A stretch of DNA of 64,000 nt from positions 14,723,967-14,787,966 of the forward strand of contig HG738140.1 of NCBI GenBank assembly GCA_000499405.2, written 5' to 3'. Source of the DNA: Onchocerca volvulus (Eukaryota; Nematoda; Chromadorea; Rhabditida; Onchocercidae). Shown in pieces: positions 14,224-29,724 of the stretch (positions are counted from its first letter, which is position 1; every line of letters begins with the position of its first letter). Under the pieces are notes generated by a model. It ran no database searches and was not told where the DNA came from. It saw nothing but the letters and a program-made list of their open reading frames with translations. A program made the translations under genes and the position numbers.

Positions 14224-17200
14224 CGCAACCAATCTTGCATAATGGAACAGCTTTTAACATGGATTTTCAAAAATAATTAAAAAAAAAAGAAAGCAATTTG
14301 CAAAGATTAAATTTTCATCGCATATCAAAAAATATCCAAACGATTTTTGTTTTTGGAGAAATATCAATTTCTATTTTATTGGAAAGCAAAGTAAAAATCT
14401 GGCAAAAAATTGATTTGCAAGTGTTGATTTAAAAATAGTGCAAAACGCTAAGAAGCATCGAAAGATAAATATGCGATAATATTCCCATCAATTTATTTTG
14501 GATTTAAAACTATCGTCTAAATTAGTGCAAAAATAAAAACACTTGAAACAAGTATATTTATCAGAATTAAATTAAAAAGATAATTATTCGGAAAGGGGAT
14601 TTAAAAACCAACCTTATAATTGCTTTGTGATTAACATTGACACTTTCTTTTCTCAAACGCTTCAAATAAAAATCCAACATCGGAAAATATCTGAAGGAAT
14701 GGATTAATGATACATTCATTCAAGTTAAACAATATATTCCTGGTAGCTGCATCAAGAGTTTTCGCAGTTGTTCAGGTTAAATATCCTGAACTATGAGTGC
14801 AGAACGGAAGACTGAAAAGTTTCTATGTTTGTCTTTTAAAAACACTACTTCGTTACTTCAAAAGAGATGAATAGCTAAATTTATAACAGAAACAAACAAC
14901 CACAAGCATAAGGAGAAATAATTAAAACCTTCTCTTAACTTACTTTTTCCATGGTGCACCACGCATTATTTGTGTAAAAAGTGCCAGAGAAGCATCACTA
15001 AGAGCCGAAGTACTACTGGATAAATTCACCAAGTAAGGTTGTAAGAGTGGCAGCACAAAACGGAGTAACACTCCGTTTGGAATACGGATCTGCAATGTAA
15101 ATGTTTAACAAACAATTCACGCTTTATAAAATTATGACGACAAACTTCTTAATTAGTGAAATTTCTGAGCTAATTACTAACTTTCTCTGACTGCAAGTCT
15201 TGAGTAAGCTTGTAAAATGCACGTTGTCGTCGATGAATTTGCATGTGAGTAACGTTCTCGAAGAAATCCAAATCAACTTCTTCAGTATTCCTCAGTGATC
15301 CGAGATGACGAAGTTGTTTATGTGTCGGAAAACACGCAACTGTTGAAACCAGAAGACTCGTAAAATCATGACGTATTACCTAAAATTTTAGGATCTATAA
15401 AATAATCATTTACATAACTAACTGCGAATAAGTAAAATTTCAAAACTAAAATTACTCGTTTATATTGACAGAATTTGCATCAAATTTCAATAAAAAAAAA
15501 AAAACTAGAAAATACCTCCTTTGGATTGTGCAAGCCCTTCAAAACAAGACGTAATATATGGGAATCAACTGCATCATGTTTCTCACGTTCATTCATACTA
15601 CATCTTCCGAAATATTCGATAACACTATGAAAATTTTTGATTGCCGCTGATCGTAGTGAAATGTCGTTCACCTATACCAAATAAGAAACAATTTTTGTCA
15701 AATATATTTCTTTTTTTAAAAACTGAATAAATTTCCAGCAAAAAAAAGAAATAAAATACACAAAATAATATTTTCGTGTTGAATTCTTAATTTTCCATAT
15801 TCACAAAACATTCTTTAAAAAAAAATCATCGGTACCTCGACAATAACATAATAATCGTTATGCAAAAGCAAACAGAGTAATACCGGATCAATTAATTCAG
15901 TTGTTGTTAAAGCCTGGAAATTTCAAAGTAAACAAAGAATCGATAAAACCCAATCTAATCAATCTGGACAACCACTCAGTGACCACAAATAAGTTCAAAA
16001 TTAAGGACAAATTCAAATAATAAAGAACAAACCTTAAGGAAATTTGAATAAGCATTGTGTCGTTTATCATAATCCGGCTCATCAATTCGTCTTTTATCCC
16101 ATGCGTCCAAACTTGCCACATAGCTTAATAATTCTGCTTTCCTCTTATCGTTTTCCTTTAGTTTGATTACTATGGCTTCTTCAATTTTTTGTAGAGTTTC
16201 GCGATGCGAACGCTCCTTTAGTAAAGATTGAACATGTATCAGATTTCTGAAAGCTTTTCTCTTCTGAAGATCTAAGAATTTCGGCTAATTTAATCTATTA
16301 CAACTAATATAATGCTAAGGTTTAATATACATTGTACTAGAAAATGATAACAGACTGTACAGACTGTACACAAATACTGGACCACTACAAAAATTCATGA
16401 TTTCATTGCTTCGGATAGCTTAATTATATACAGCGATGTTTTTCGGACCTTTAGGATACAAATCTTTAATGGATATCAGCACAATTTTTAAGGAACATAA
16501 TTATACTTCGAAATTTGAATATTCAGTAAAAATTATTGGTTTTAAAAAAACTTTGCTTTTAGGTTTCAAAATTACAATTTACATGAACAATTCTAACAGA
16601 ATTTAAGATATTTACTTCAGAAACTGGATCGCATCTGTTGTTGCAACAACCATCCGTAAAACAGTTAGGAGCAAAGACTGAACAGTATCATCAGAACGCA
16701 GAATTCCTGATTCCAGGAATGTTAATAGAATTGAAACATATCGTCTAACCATTTCTTCATCTTGAATGAATTCACTTACCCTAAAATATTGATCACACTT
16801 TAGAAACCATAACACTTTCCGAACAATATCATTCAAATTCCTGCGTTCCTCTGAGTAACTTCCAATGAAAACAATAACTCATAACAAAATGGGGAAAAAA
16901 GATCACGTACTTTGAAAACCCAAAATTGTCTAAATTAAAAGAAAAGATGCCAACCTGCTTAATACTTCCAAATGTTTCATATTAAGTTTATGTTTTTCAT
17001 CTTGCAGAGGTAAGGAATCAAAAATATATGCCAACAGCTTCGGCAATTCGGGAAGAATCATAGAAGTTCCACTATTTAAACCTAAAAGAACATGGATTTG
17101 CACGCTATGTTAACAGAGAATATGATACGTATAAGCATATTTTGAGTATAAACAACAGTGCAAGTATAGGGTACGATAAACATAAGTCTAAATTTGAATT

Positions 17201-18711
17201 GAATTTACAGAATCAATATTTAGAAGCAGCTTTTCTGTAAGATTTAACAGAGAATTCTCTCCATTGATTTGGATACAAAAATTCTCCAATAACTCGAAAC
17301 ACAGTGTTGAAAAATCAGATTTACTATCACTGCATCACTTTATATCTAAAAATAATAGACATCGGAATTTCCACAAGGCAAACTGGAAATTTGGAGGAAT
17401 AGTATGGCAATAAATTTAGCTTACCAGAAATTTTCGAAAGTTTAGTTAGACTGATATCTGCAACTGGATCAGGCACAACCTCGTCTGCCAAGGTAAGCAA
17501 ATTGAGTACACCGTCAATGATTTTCTCTTTCATTAACTTGCTAATACTTTTCGATGAGAGCATGCTGCACAAGATGGAAAGCATTGAATGTGGCGCGGTA
17601 CCACTAACTAATGGCACTTCGAGACGTAAGAGATAGAATAATCTAAAAAATATCGGATTTTAAATTTTCTGTAATCAGTCACTAAGAATGGATTCAAAGA
17701 ATTAAATACATCTCAGTAAAAACTGTAAAAATACCATGCGGTATAATTCGATCGAATAAAAGTACCATAATGTATAACTCGATCAAAAAAATTGCTTAAA
17801 GATGAAAATTAAACAAATACTTCGGATTTGATGTCCATGAAAGGAACAGTCGCAGGAGATTACATGGAATCTTTGGAGAACCATCATCATGATACATGCA
17901 TTGCGGGACTACAATATACATTAAAAATGATTTGATTTCGTCGGATTCAAATACACGATTTTGACAAACATAGAAAACCTGAAATTACAAGAGAAATTTC
18001 AGGCTAAGAAATCTAAAAAGCTACTTAAGACTTTTAGCATTATTTACAAAGTCCTCTCGTACTTTGAAGAATGCACCCCTTCTTCGTTAACCTAATCAAA
18101 TTAAAGTTTCTCAAAACATTATTCATATCAATAATTTCGAACGAAACGAAATTAACTCATCATTAATGAAAGAAATATAAGTACATCAAATCATACATCC
18201 GTTTAAATAGAATGTTTAATTCCTAATATATGCTTTCTGATCAAGAAACAAATTTGAGATGGAAAAAAACGTCCAACTCCTCCATCGACTCCATACACAA
18301 GAAATTTTAATAATCTTTTTTTTTTCTTGAACTCTGTATCAATAATTCAGTTAATCAAATCTCTTGTGGAATTCAATTAATCAAATCTCTCTAACTTCAT
18401 TGCAGGCACATACAACAGTCACAACAATTAATTTATAAACTAATCCAAATTCCGTTTTGACACTCACACAAACAAATCTCTTTATAATTTGAGAAATTTT
18501 TTTGAGGAATCAAACAAAAGATTGAGATATAAATTGTGTCATGATCATAACTTGATTTCTTGATTTTTCTACCATTACAATCTTTGAAGGTTATTTTAGC
18601 TTTTTATCACTTGATCTATTAGTATCTAAATTCTTAATTATTTCAGAATATTTTGATTAGGAATCTCAAATTTAATGTTGCAACAGACTGTATGTTTTGG
18701 GCTAAAATTAC

Positions 18712-18745
<34 letters not shown>

Positions 18746-21700
18746 GCCTATACCGAATTCGAATCAAATTATCAAATTGGAAATCGATAATAATAAAGCA
18801 AGCAAACAACAGAGATGAAATATGAGATCGAAACTAACTTCTTTGAAAGCATTACAAGCAAGCCGACGCAATTCCTTGAGTCGCTTTACGAGATGCGGTT
18901 GAATATGAACCAAATCCTGCATCGCCAGACGAGAAATTAATGCTGCAGTCAAGCAAATCCGAAACAACAACCGACTTTGGGCATTTGTTAGTACTGGCAA
19001 AAGTATGGCTGCTATCAGTGAAATACTCCGAAATGATCTGAAATCGAAGATTTAAATGCTGATTGAGATTCATTAACTGATATATGATTCCATCCTAATC
19101 CAGTCTTAAAAGATTAAACCTTTGCTTGGAACAACATGGCAGTTTAGACCAACAACTTTTGCCATTAATTCAATCCTGAGCAATTTTCAAATTAAAAATA
19201 AGATGCGAGAAAGACAAGAATAGAACTATCTTGGTGTGGTTCACTTTGTTTTGGTAATCTCAACCAGAGAAAAAACTTCCGTTATCAACAGCTACAAGCC
19301 TATCAGTGAAATTGGCCAAGGATATTTCTTTAAAGCAAACAAACATTGTTGAGACAAAGACAACTTCTTATTAAATACATAAAGCTTTTAAATGAGCTAC
19401 TTCATTAGTCATAAGAATATGTTCATTTTTTAATTTTATTCATAATTCATTCTGATAATATTCATGATAAGTATTACTGAAAGTTGGTTAATTTTTGATT
19501 TCCTTTTCTTGGCTGATGAACAGTTTGAAAAACCGAAAAGTGCTCATACAACATTACAATCACATCAAGTGCTTTCCTTATTTGAGGAAATGATATCAAA
19601 TTTCACTTTATTTTGGGTCTAGCTCTCAAATTTCTTCATCCTCTCAATAGTTAAAAATGCCGCTTCTTATAATCTCAAATACTAAGTCTTTCGATACTCT
19701 CTCCAGTCTCATTTCTGGCTATCATCAAACCTTATTTCTGAACAGCAAAGCGTTGAGATAAAGAAAAAATGATTAGTAGAAGCACTTGATTCGATTTTCT
19801 AATTTCGACTGCCATTGCTCAAACTTCTATACTTTTGCTAACAGAATCGTGCATTAAATATGCTCCAATTCAAATTTTTCATTTTGTTGTTGCATTTGAA
19901 ATGTGAACTAAGCAATTTCACCTCCAAATATTTCATTTTCTTTATACAGATATTTTTGTTCCTCTCTCCCATCTTTGTAAAAATGCTCCGAAAAAAGCCA
20001 GAACTATTATTAGTTATGTTTGGACAAAAACAAAATATTCATGTTGATAAGAAAAGACGGCATTTGAAATAGCTATTCATTTACATGTAAATTTATATTT
20101 TCACTATGTTCTATGGGAATATATTTATATATATTAACCTGAATATATATATTAATTAAATATATGTTAATTCATACATAAGTCAACAATAAACAATTGT
20201 GTGATTTGAAAAAAAAATAAAGCATTTGTATATAAATCGAATAACAACGAAATAAATAAATAAATTAGCAGTTTGGCGAGTAAAAAAATTTATAATTAAA
20301 TAGAAGAAAATTGCCGGCTCATCTTACAAATATATAAAATTGCATATTATGTGAAGAAACTCAAATCTGCATCCAAATCATTTTTTAAACGGAAAATGCT
20401 AAATGTATTTTTCCTAGCTGGCTTTCATCCAGAATAAAGTGACGACAGGAATTAATGATATTCCGATTACTAGATAGTTTTGTCAGACATCGAAACTGGA
20501 TCCGGAAGATATAAATTCATTCGTTCAAATAGCTAACTTCATAATGCAAACATCCAGTTGTTTCAATGTTAATTCAGAATATGTGCCCAAGTAACTACAA
20601 TTGATTTTAATTAAATTGCAAAAAACAGCATTTCTTTCTGAATATCTGATCAGCTCAAAAGAAACAAGGACAATTTAAAGAAGAGAATAGGACAACTGCA
20701 TCTGAAATTCAAGCAATTCTTCTAATTTTTGCAGAATCTAGAAAAATTTTGGACCCAAAAACCGATTTTCGTTTTTCAACGAGACCAGCCCAACTACAAA
20801 TGAGTTAGACTCGAAATAAGTGTTCCCGATCTTAACATTGCATTTCTGATCAATTTACATGAACATCTGCCATTGCTTCATGATATTTCCGTAATGATCA
20901 CTTAATTATCTTTAAAGCCAAGTGTTTGATGTGATAATATAACAGACACTGCATCATCGAATTGTTTTTTCATCTACAAACTCAGCAACTTATTCCTCTG
21001 TCTTCATGCAATTACAAATTATGAAAAACTCATTTTTTAACGATTTACTCAGTCTTAGTATTTTTGCTGTTCTCGAAAAAGAAAAAAGTTCAGCAATAAC
21101 TTTGACAGAACAATTACTTCACTTTGTCGTAAGTATTTAAACATATGAACTTAAGGTTTCAATGTCAGATATCGAGATATTCATTGATTTTATCCTTTTT
21201 AAAACAAAAAATTGGTAATAAAAAAATTAATTTCCAAAAATAAATGAAGTAAGCAAGAAATTGTCATTCTTTATAGCTAGATGAAGCATATTTTTTGGTA
21301 TTTGGTGCTCATAAAAAATTTTTCTCTTACTCAAATTCACGGATGGCCTTTAGTGCACTCAAATTATGCTTTTATATATGACATAGTCCAAAAATATGCG
21401 CTGATTTATTGTTGAAAAGCAGAGATTTCAAGAGAAAAAGATAAAAATTATTTAGATGATTTTTCCCACATTCTATATTGGGATTTTTCAACTTTTAGAA
21501 ATTTAAGTAACTCTGCATGGGCTAGGATGACTATACTTTTTTTGTTCTCATATATTTAACACATCTCTGAAATCACAGAAAACAGCAACTTGATGAATTC
21601 AGGGTGCGAAAAATGACAGATTTGGAGGTATATATTTTTCTACGACTCATTTTTCTTTGGCGATAAATGAATGTATCTGATGTAGAAAAGACAAGAAGCT

Positions 21701-24700
21701 GTTTATTGAAAGCCAGTTATTTACTTCAAATGATTCCATTAAAAAATTTTTTTCTTCTCAGCAAAAGTTTGCAGTTTTCTTCAAAAAAGTAATCAATATT
21801 ACTATTCTTTGTCGTCAATGAAAGAAAAAATTCCAAACCAAAAACTGCTGATTATTAATGGTATTCAGAGGTTCGCGTAAAATTGAAAATAACTTCCGGC
21901 CTGAAGGGTTAGGAATAGATGTTAAATTCATAGGTAAATGGACATCAAATTTCTATTTGAGCATTTAGCCAATAAAATTAATCACCTTTCTGAAATTCTC
22001 ATTAATATATTTATAAATTCCAGAAAAACTTATGTGATCACTGATTAGGTGAACATAAACAAGATCATTCATATCTCATTTTACCCAAAAAAAGAAAACC
22101 TATAAAAGCTGGAATGAATTAGCATAAGTGATCCTTTTTTAGTTATAGAAGTCCATTTTAAATGAGTTCGAATTTACAAGAGAAATTACGAAAATTACCC
22201 AACTGTTAATTAATCTTTATGATTAATTATTGTTAATTAATCATTATAACTGTCTTAAAACATCGTCTCTTCGGGCTCATCTTTCGTCACATTGTTCCGA
22301 ACAGATTGAAGTTAAGGAAATACATAAATACAACATTACTGAAGTTATATAGTGTGGGGAGGGACATATCCACACATACATACACATATATATGTATCTC
22401 GGCTACACATATCCATCACACAACTGTTCGTTTTATTTCAATCAACAAAATCGCTCTTCTGTGGCATATCCAAACTGATCATTGGATGGGTGGACGGATA
22501 GATTACTTCACATACAACTCTTCAATAGAAGCTATGCCATCGAACACACACACACTTACTTTTATTACCATCATAGTATAACGTTTCTGTCCAAACTTTT
22601 CAGACTTAATCCTTGTCTATCATCCTATTAGCAATTCCATAAAGTAAGTCATCGTTACGCTTCACTAAATATCTCTCTCTTTTATGAAAATTACAATTTA
22701 TTGACTTTTTTAGGCTTAAAATTTAATTCTATTTTTAGCTTCGCTTAAAATTATCGTCATGATGAACAACCATCATATGCATGATCCGATTCGCAACGTG
22801 TTTTTTATTGTTCGTAGCATTATTTTCTAGCTTTTTAATTTATCGCGAATCTAATCTTTTACAATTTATCTCAAGTTGAAGCTAATGCATTTCAGCTTTT
22901 TAGAACTATGGGTTGAGAAGGAATTCAGCATAATTTAAATCAGCTATTCTATGAAAAAGAGAATGATCAATCATGCCTATAAGTTTAATAGATTTACGAG
23001 AACACAGGAAACTCCCACTATGCCTATCTCTATTCAATATTATCATCATTGTACGAGCTGCCTTCGTACAATCATCGGGAATTTTTACCGAACAAGAATG
23101 CCTGTAAATTTTATTTACTCACTTGTCTTATTTTTTCTCCGATAAATTTACTATTACTGCATAACATTTAATGAGTAATTATTATGTAAAAAAAGTTCCA
23201 CACTATTATACTTGTAGATTTCTTTATTACATTAAGCTTATCTGATTTTTCTCAAATTCATTTTTTTTATTTTCGTCTAAAAACTGTTATTCTTATCTCT
23301 GCCAACAAAATATTTTATAAATAAATCTATCGCAAAAATCTGCAGAATAATTAAAGCTAGAATATCTGCAGATTCGATTCAACTCTACATTCCAAATGGG
23401 AAACCTGCAGTTGCGAAAATCTTGACGGCGAAGGCAACATCCATATAAAATGTCGCCGTCAACCATGGACAACTATACCAATCATTCCATATGATAATCG
23501 ATCACTTTTTTCTCATAATGTTAGTCTAATTCCAAAATTTCTATTATTAGGTTATTTGAAGTATCCGACAAAAATAGAGAGAGAAATAATTTGCGCTAAT
23601 TTCAGGATACGGTTTACAACATTGTCGCATTATCAATTATGCACAGTAGTATAGCGTTTATCAATCAAGATGCATTCAAGCATCACAACATTCAAATCCT
23701 CGATCTCAGCAACAATCAGATCGGAACAATCAACGTTAATGCATTTCGAGGTCTTGAGGTTGATAAATCTATCTTTTACTTTGTTGAATATTTCAAAAAT
23801 CAAATCAAGAAATTTAGAAATTTCTTAAATATTCCTGAAACATATCAGAAATTGATTAAGCATGATAACAAGACTTTGTATTTATTTTTTGTTTTCAGAA
23901 CAAACTTTATCAACTAACGTTGAATCAGAATAGCTTGACATCAATACCATCCTGGGCAATGACGTATCTTTATCAGCTTCAATATCTGCACTTGGTTCAT
24001 AATATGATATCCGAAATTAAATCGGATACATTCGATGAAACTAAACTCAAAAATCTGCATTACTTACATCTCGATTATAACCAGGTTATCAAACTCATTT
24101 CAGTTCCTATTACCGTTATGCACTGTAAAAGTTCTAGCAGTCAGTCCATTATATTTCCAGAACTTCAAAAGACTAAAGCAACTTTTCTCACTATATTCGA
24201 AATCGTTTCTTATAGATAAGTATGTTACCGAAAAAATCGCTTCTACGACTGCCATTACAAGTGCTCACGCTGTCAAATAATCGGATCACCGAGATTGAAA
24301 AACTGGCACTACCAACGACAGTTTGGTTCTTAGATTTGAAAAATAACCTTATCTCCGAGGTATTTATCATATTTTTCAAAACAGAATTTCGACCACACTC
24401 AAAAATTTCATAAATCGAATAAATTGAAAAGCTATAATTTAAAGCTTAATTAAAAACTAGTTCGATGAAAATTTTTGAGGATTCATTCGTTATAAAATTT
24501 TTTAGATGCGCTTTTCATTTGCTCATAAAATGGTAGCTTTCGATGATATAAATTAATTCCGCAGAAAGCATAAAATTTCAATGAAAGTTGCTTAAACTTA
24601 CATTTCCATACCTGCGGTTTGCAAAATATTTAAAATTTTGGAAAGCATTTAAAAAAACCACGCATAAAGATGACCATCGAACTGATAAGAATTACTTATG

Positions 24701-27700
24701 TATTAATTTTACTGATTTTTAAAATGAAGAAATGAAACCTATAAAGTGAACTTATATTAAATAAATAAGCAACATAATATAATAATGTGATAGTTATGAA
24801 AATAAAATTTCAAAGGCAAGGGAGAGAAACTGGAAGGGAGAATTGCGATAAGTTTATGGAGATTAATCAAAAAAGGAATAATGAAGTTTGACTTGGTAAT
24901 TTTAGCTCTAACAAAGAATCCACAATTTCCAATCTCCTAGAATCTATAATTTCTGAATCCAAGGTTTCCGATCTCGTTAAAAGATTTGTAGTTTGCAAAC
25001 TGATACTGATAAGAATTAAAACAAGAAACTTAATTCATTTTAATATTAGATTCCTCTAATTAGTTCTCAATACAAAGCTAAGATCAATTAAGCAGATTTC
25101 AAGCATTTGACTAATGCACTAAATATTGCTATATTTAATCAAGACGCAGTATCTGCGTTTTTTATTTATTAAGCAACATCTGTGTGTTAATTAGCACAGA
25201 GTAATATCTGACTGCATAGAATTCCGTTATGAGTGTCAAAATCAAATTTCGTCTATAATGAAAAATGTGAAGAATGAACGAGGAAAAAAGTGTAAAAATG
25301 TAAAATATACCCAATATATATTTCAAATTTTCAGATACCATATCTCGCGCTACGAGAGTTGAAACAATTACGCACTTTAGACCTGGAGAGTAATAATATC
25401 ACTGAAGTTAATAATAATCCTGAAGTGAAATTTATTTCGGAAATCGACCTAAAACTAAGCAATAATCGAATCAGACATATTAAGGATAATGCTTTTGATA
25501 GTTTCCAGAAATTTGGTCGATTAGATTTAAGCTACAACCAGGTAAGACTTAGGTATTAGAATTCCAGGAATTAAACTCAAATGGAAATTTATTAAGTTTA
25601 ACAAGCACATTAATATCTAATATAATTCATAAATAAACTAAGGCACTGGTCTGAATAATCCTTAGCTAGAAGACTTAAATTAGAAGTACAATGTATGGAA
25701 AATAAAACTGGAGAAAAGATCGAGAATCTTATTTTTAACTTCCAGATCTCAACAATATCCGGAACTGCCTTTAATTCAATCAATCAAATGCGACAAATCG
25801 ACCTAAGTTACAATAGAATAGTACATATACCAACAGATACATTCAAAAATATGGCCAAATCATTAAAATGGATGAATTTAGAAGAGAATCAACTACATCA
25901 ACTGCCAAATGCATTACAGCCATTACGAAGTCTGGAAATTTTAAACATGAATGGCAATAAGCTGACTATGTAAGTTAACTTTCTTCGATGATTTATGAAT
26001 GCAAAGAATGAATTTCAAACAACAAAAAATAGAAAATTAAATTTAGCTCCGCTTAATAAGTCTTACAGTAACTCAGATAAATCGATCTTTCATAAATTAA
26101 TTTATTGTGGAAATAATCGCCACTGGTTACTTTCCTTGACCAACCTTAAAACCTTAAAGCAATTCTTTTTTATTATGTCATCTAATAAGTCCGGAGTCAT
26201 ATCACAATCGCTTCAAAAAATATAAGTGAATCATCACTTACAGACTGGATAACAACGCGATCAACAATCTAAAACCAATTTTAACTGAGCTTCTCTTAGC
26301 ATTTAATCGACTAACCGAAATACCAACCCATGTATTGAATGGGATGAGTCGATTAAGGCATCTCGATTTATCGAAGAATAGGATTCGATACGTGCAACGC
26401 TTGGCTTTCGGGAAATTTGATGGTACTGGAACAAGCTTAATAAAGTTGAATCTGGCTGGAAACTTGATCGAAAACATTACTGATCCCGGTGCTTTTCTTT
26501 ACATGAGCTCATTAGCATATCTGGATTTATCGCACAACCGTATTAGCTATATAAATGATAATGTTTTTGAACGACTCGAAGATCTCGAGTCCCTCTTTTT
26601 ACAGGTAACTGCTAGCAAAATGGATGCTTTTTTAAAAATATTAATTACTAATTTAAATCGTTGCCTATTATGCATAATTTGATAATACTAATTTTTTTTT
26701 TCATATTATAAAGTATATATTCTCATTTAAGCATTTGCTTCATTTCAGGGTAATCAACTAAGTCAATTCCCCACTACTGCTCTTGGTAATATGAAACGGC
26801 TACGTTATTTGCTTTTGGATGATAATCCGATAAGGATTCTACCTGATTTTGTCCTCTATCGTCTCCGATATCTGCAACGGCTGTCGCTCACCCGTACAAA
26901 ACTTCAGCAAATAACAAATCGCACATTCCCTGGGCACTCTGTGCCAAATTTACGTTCCCTAAATTTAGCTTTTGGCCATATTGACTATATTTCTACTGCA
27001 GCATTCAAGAATATGGACAGTTTGGAACAGCTGGCACTCAACAATAATAAGCTGACAAGTATTCAGACACTAGTAAGTTTCCGAAATATCCAATAGTTGT
27101 CGGAAAGAGAAAAAAATGAGGGAAAAGAAAATGAAGAAAAAAAATTTTTTTCAAGGAGAAATTTATTAGATCAAAAATTTATTTGCTGCCTTAACACTAA
27201 ATTTGTTCATAAATAAACCAATAAGGTGGTGCATATTGAATACTAGTAAAGCTAATTTATGATTTGCTAAATCGCTCAACTAACAGTTCCCCACAAGTTG
27301 GAATGGTAGATATATATAATTGCAGACATTTATCAATTTGTTTCGGCGAAATTTTGAAACAAAGACCAATTTTCTCATAAAATTTCATAAATCATTGAAT
27401 GAAAAAAGTTATACAGACATTTTCGTCGCTACGTAATCTACGTCAGCTCACTCTGGCGGGAAATACGATCAACATAACGATGGAGCGGTCGATAAGTGAT
27501 ATACCAACCTTAGAGAATTTATCGCTGGCTCGAAACCGTCTGCAACAGCTAAGAAAAGCAACATTCGTTAATTTAAATAATCTGGAACAGCTGGACTTAA
27601 GTTACAATCAGCTTAGAACATTTGATTTTACATTTTTGGCCCAAAGTCTGGTAAATATCAAACATCTTGACTTATCACACAACCGTATCATTACGTAAGT

Positions 27701-29690
27701 TATTTTCAAGAAATACAATGTGACTGATTTAAAAGATGAAAAGAAAGCTTCAATGATTTCAGTAGTCATTACAGAGTGCAATTTTATTTTAAAGAACAGA
27801 TTGTTGAAAAGTATTAAATAATACGGAAATAATGCATCTTTTCCATCGATAACTCTTACCGAAGCTATAATATTCTGAAGTCTGAATAATTTCAAGAATT
27901 TCCTGATTTCATTTTCAAAAATTCCGCAATTGCTTACAGGATTGACTTGCATTCAGCAAAGCGAACTTTGATATATCTCAATCTAGCACATAATCACTTA
28001 CAATCGATTGGAAAAAATATGCTACATGAGTTTGGTCAGCTAAAAGTCCTCAAACTAGATCATAACGAACTTATCGAAGTACAGAGCAATGCATTCGCAA
28101 TGTGCAAATGGCTCACCGAACTCGATTTATCCCATAATCATCTTAGGATACTGCACAAAGGCACTTTTACAAAACAGGTACATGAAAAATTTTTAAATTT
28201 GTTTCTTTTTATGTTTTAAACTGTTGTAATGCAGCATAATATATTTATCTGCGATCCTAAGAACAGAAGCAATGAAAAACCACATTTAAAAAAATTGGCT
28301 TGGAGATGCATCAACTCTAAAAAGTTCAAATTTTTGATTACACATAAATATCTGAAAGTATCTTTGGATTTTTTAACAAATTAATCATGACAATATTCGT
28401 TTGTTAAATTCAATTCCAATAACAATAATCTCTAACGAACAAATTTATAGAATATTTACAACAATCTTATCCTGCGAAACAATGCTATTATCAGCTTGGA
28501 CATAAATACATTTGGGGCAAATAATGTCCACAAGCTTGACCTTGCTTATAATGAAATCAAGAAAATACCCCAACACGCATTCAGTTCCATCCAAAACAGC
28601 CTCACTAATCTGAATCTGAAGGTACTTTTAATCAAGTTTCAATTCCCAAATCACGTAATAACTAAACTACCAAGAATATAAAACTGTTTATTTAAAGAAA
28701 AACACAAACAATGGCACAGTTCCATCTCTCTCTATCAACTGTCACTCTCTTCTATATTATAAATGTTCTGCCAAGTTTATTTTTTACCACAAGATATATT
28801 TCAACATTTGATTGTCTATTTTATAATCTGAAGATGAAAAGAAAATAAATTTTTTCAGTTTTACTAATTACTAATGGGATAGGTGCAAAACTCTTATCTT
28901 TTGGGCATTACGAATTTAGCATAATTAAGGGAAATCGAATCCGATCAATAAACGCTGATGATTTTGATGGCATGGAAAATCTGACGGAATTGATTTTGGC
29001 CGACAACCATATCGAAATTATTGAGGAAGCGGCATTTTCAAAGATGCAAAAGCTAATAAAACTGGATATCAGTCATAACCCCATCACTTCATGGAATCCA
29101 CACGCATTTCGAGTAACACTGTCAATAATTATTTCACTGTTGCATCCAAAATTCAGTGTTAGAATTCATCTGGATTAATATATTGAAAGAAATATAAAAT
29201 CGCTGTAAAAAATTCTATTTAGTCTGATTTCAATTTGAAACATCTTTTAAGAAAATACATAACCCTTAAAGCTTTCCAGGATCTGAGTAATACTATTGAA
29301 ATACTTAACCTAGCAAATACAGGTTTATTTTCACTACCAAAAATTGATAACCATGGAATTCGACTTCTAAATATCAGCAAGTAAGCAATGGTTCAACAAA
29401 TTTTATCATAAAAACAAACGTTTGATTACTAAATCATTTGAACAGTCTATAGGTTTCCATCTCGCCATATGCTTTATCATTCAGTTAATCGCTAATTCGA
29501 TATGTAATCAAACCTTGATTGCCCTCGTTTTTTCCTAAATTCCGATTTAAGTTACAATGCTATGTCTAAATGTTGATTAATACTGAATTATTTAAAAAAT
29601 ATGAAACAAATTCAACTATGGCATTCGAAAAATAACAATCCTAACAGATATACTTTCAACTTAATTAAATGCACCTTGGTCTTGGGAATC

Positions 29691-29724
<34 letters not shown>
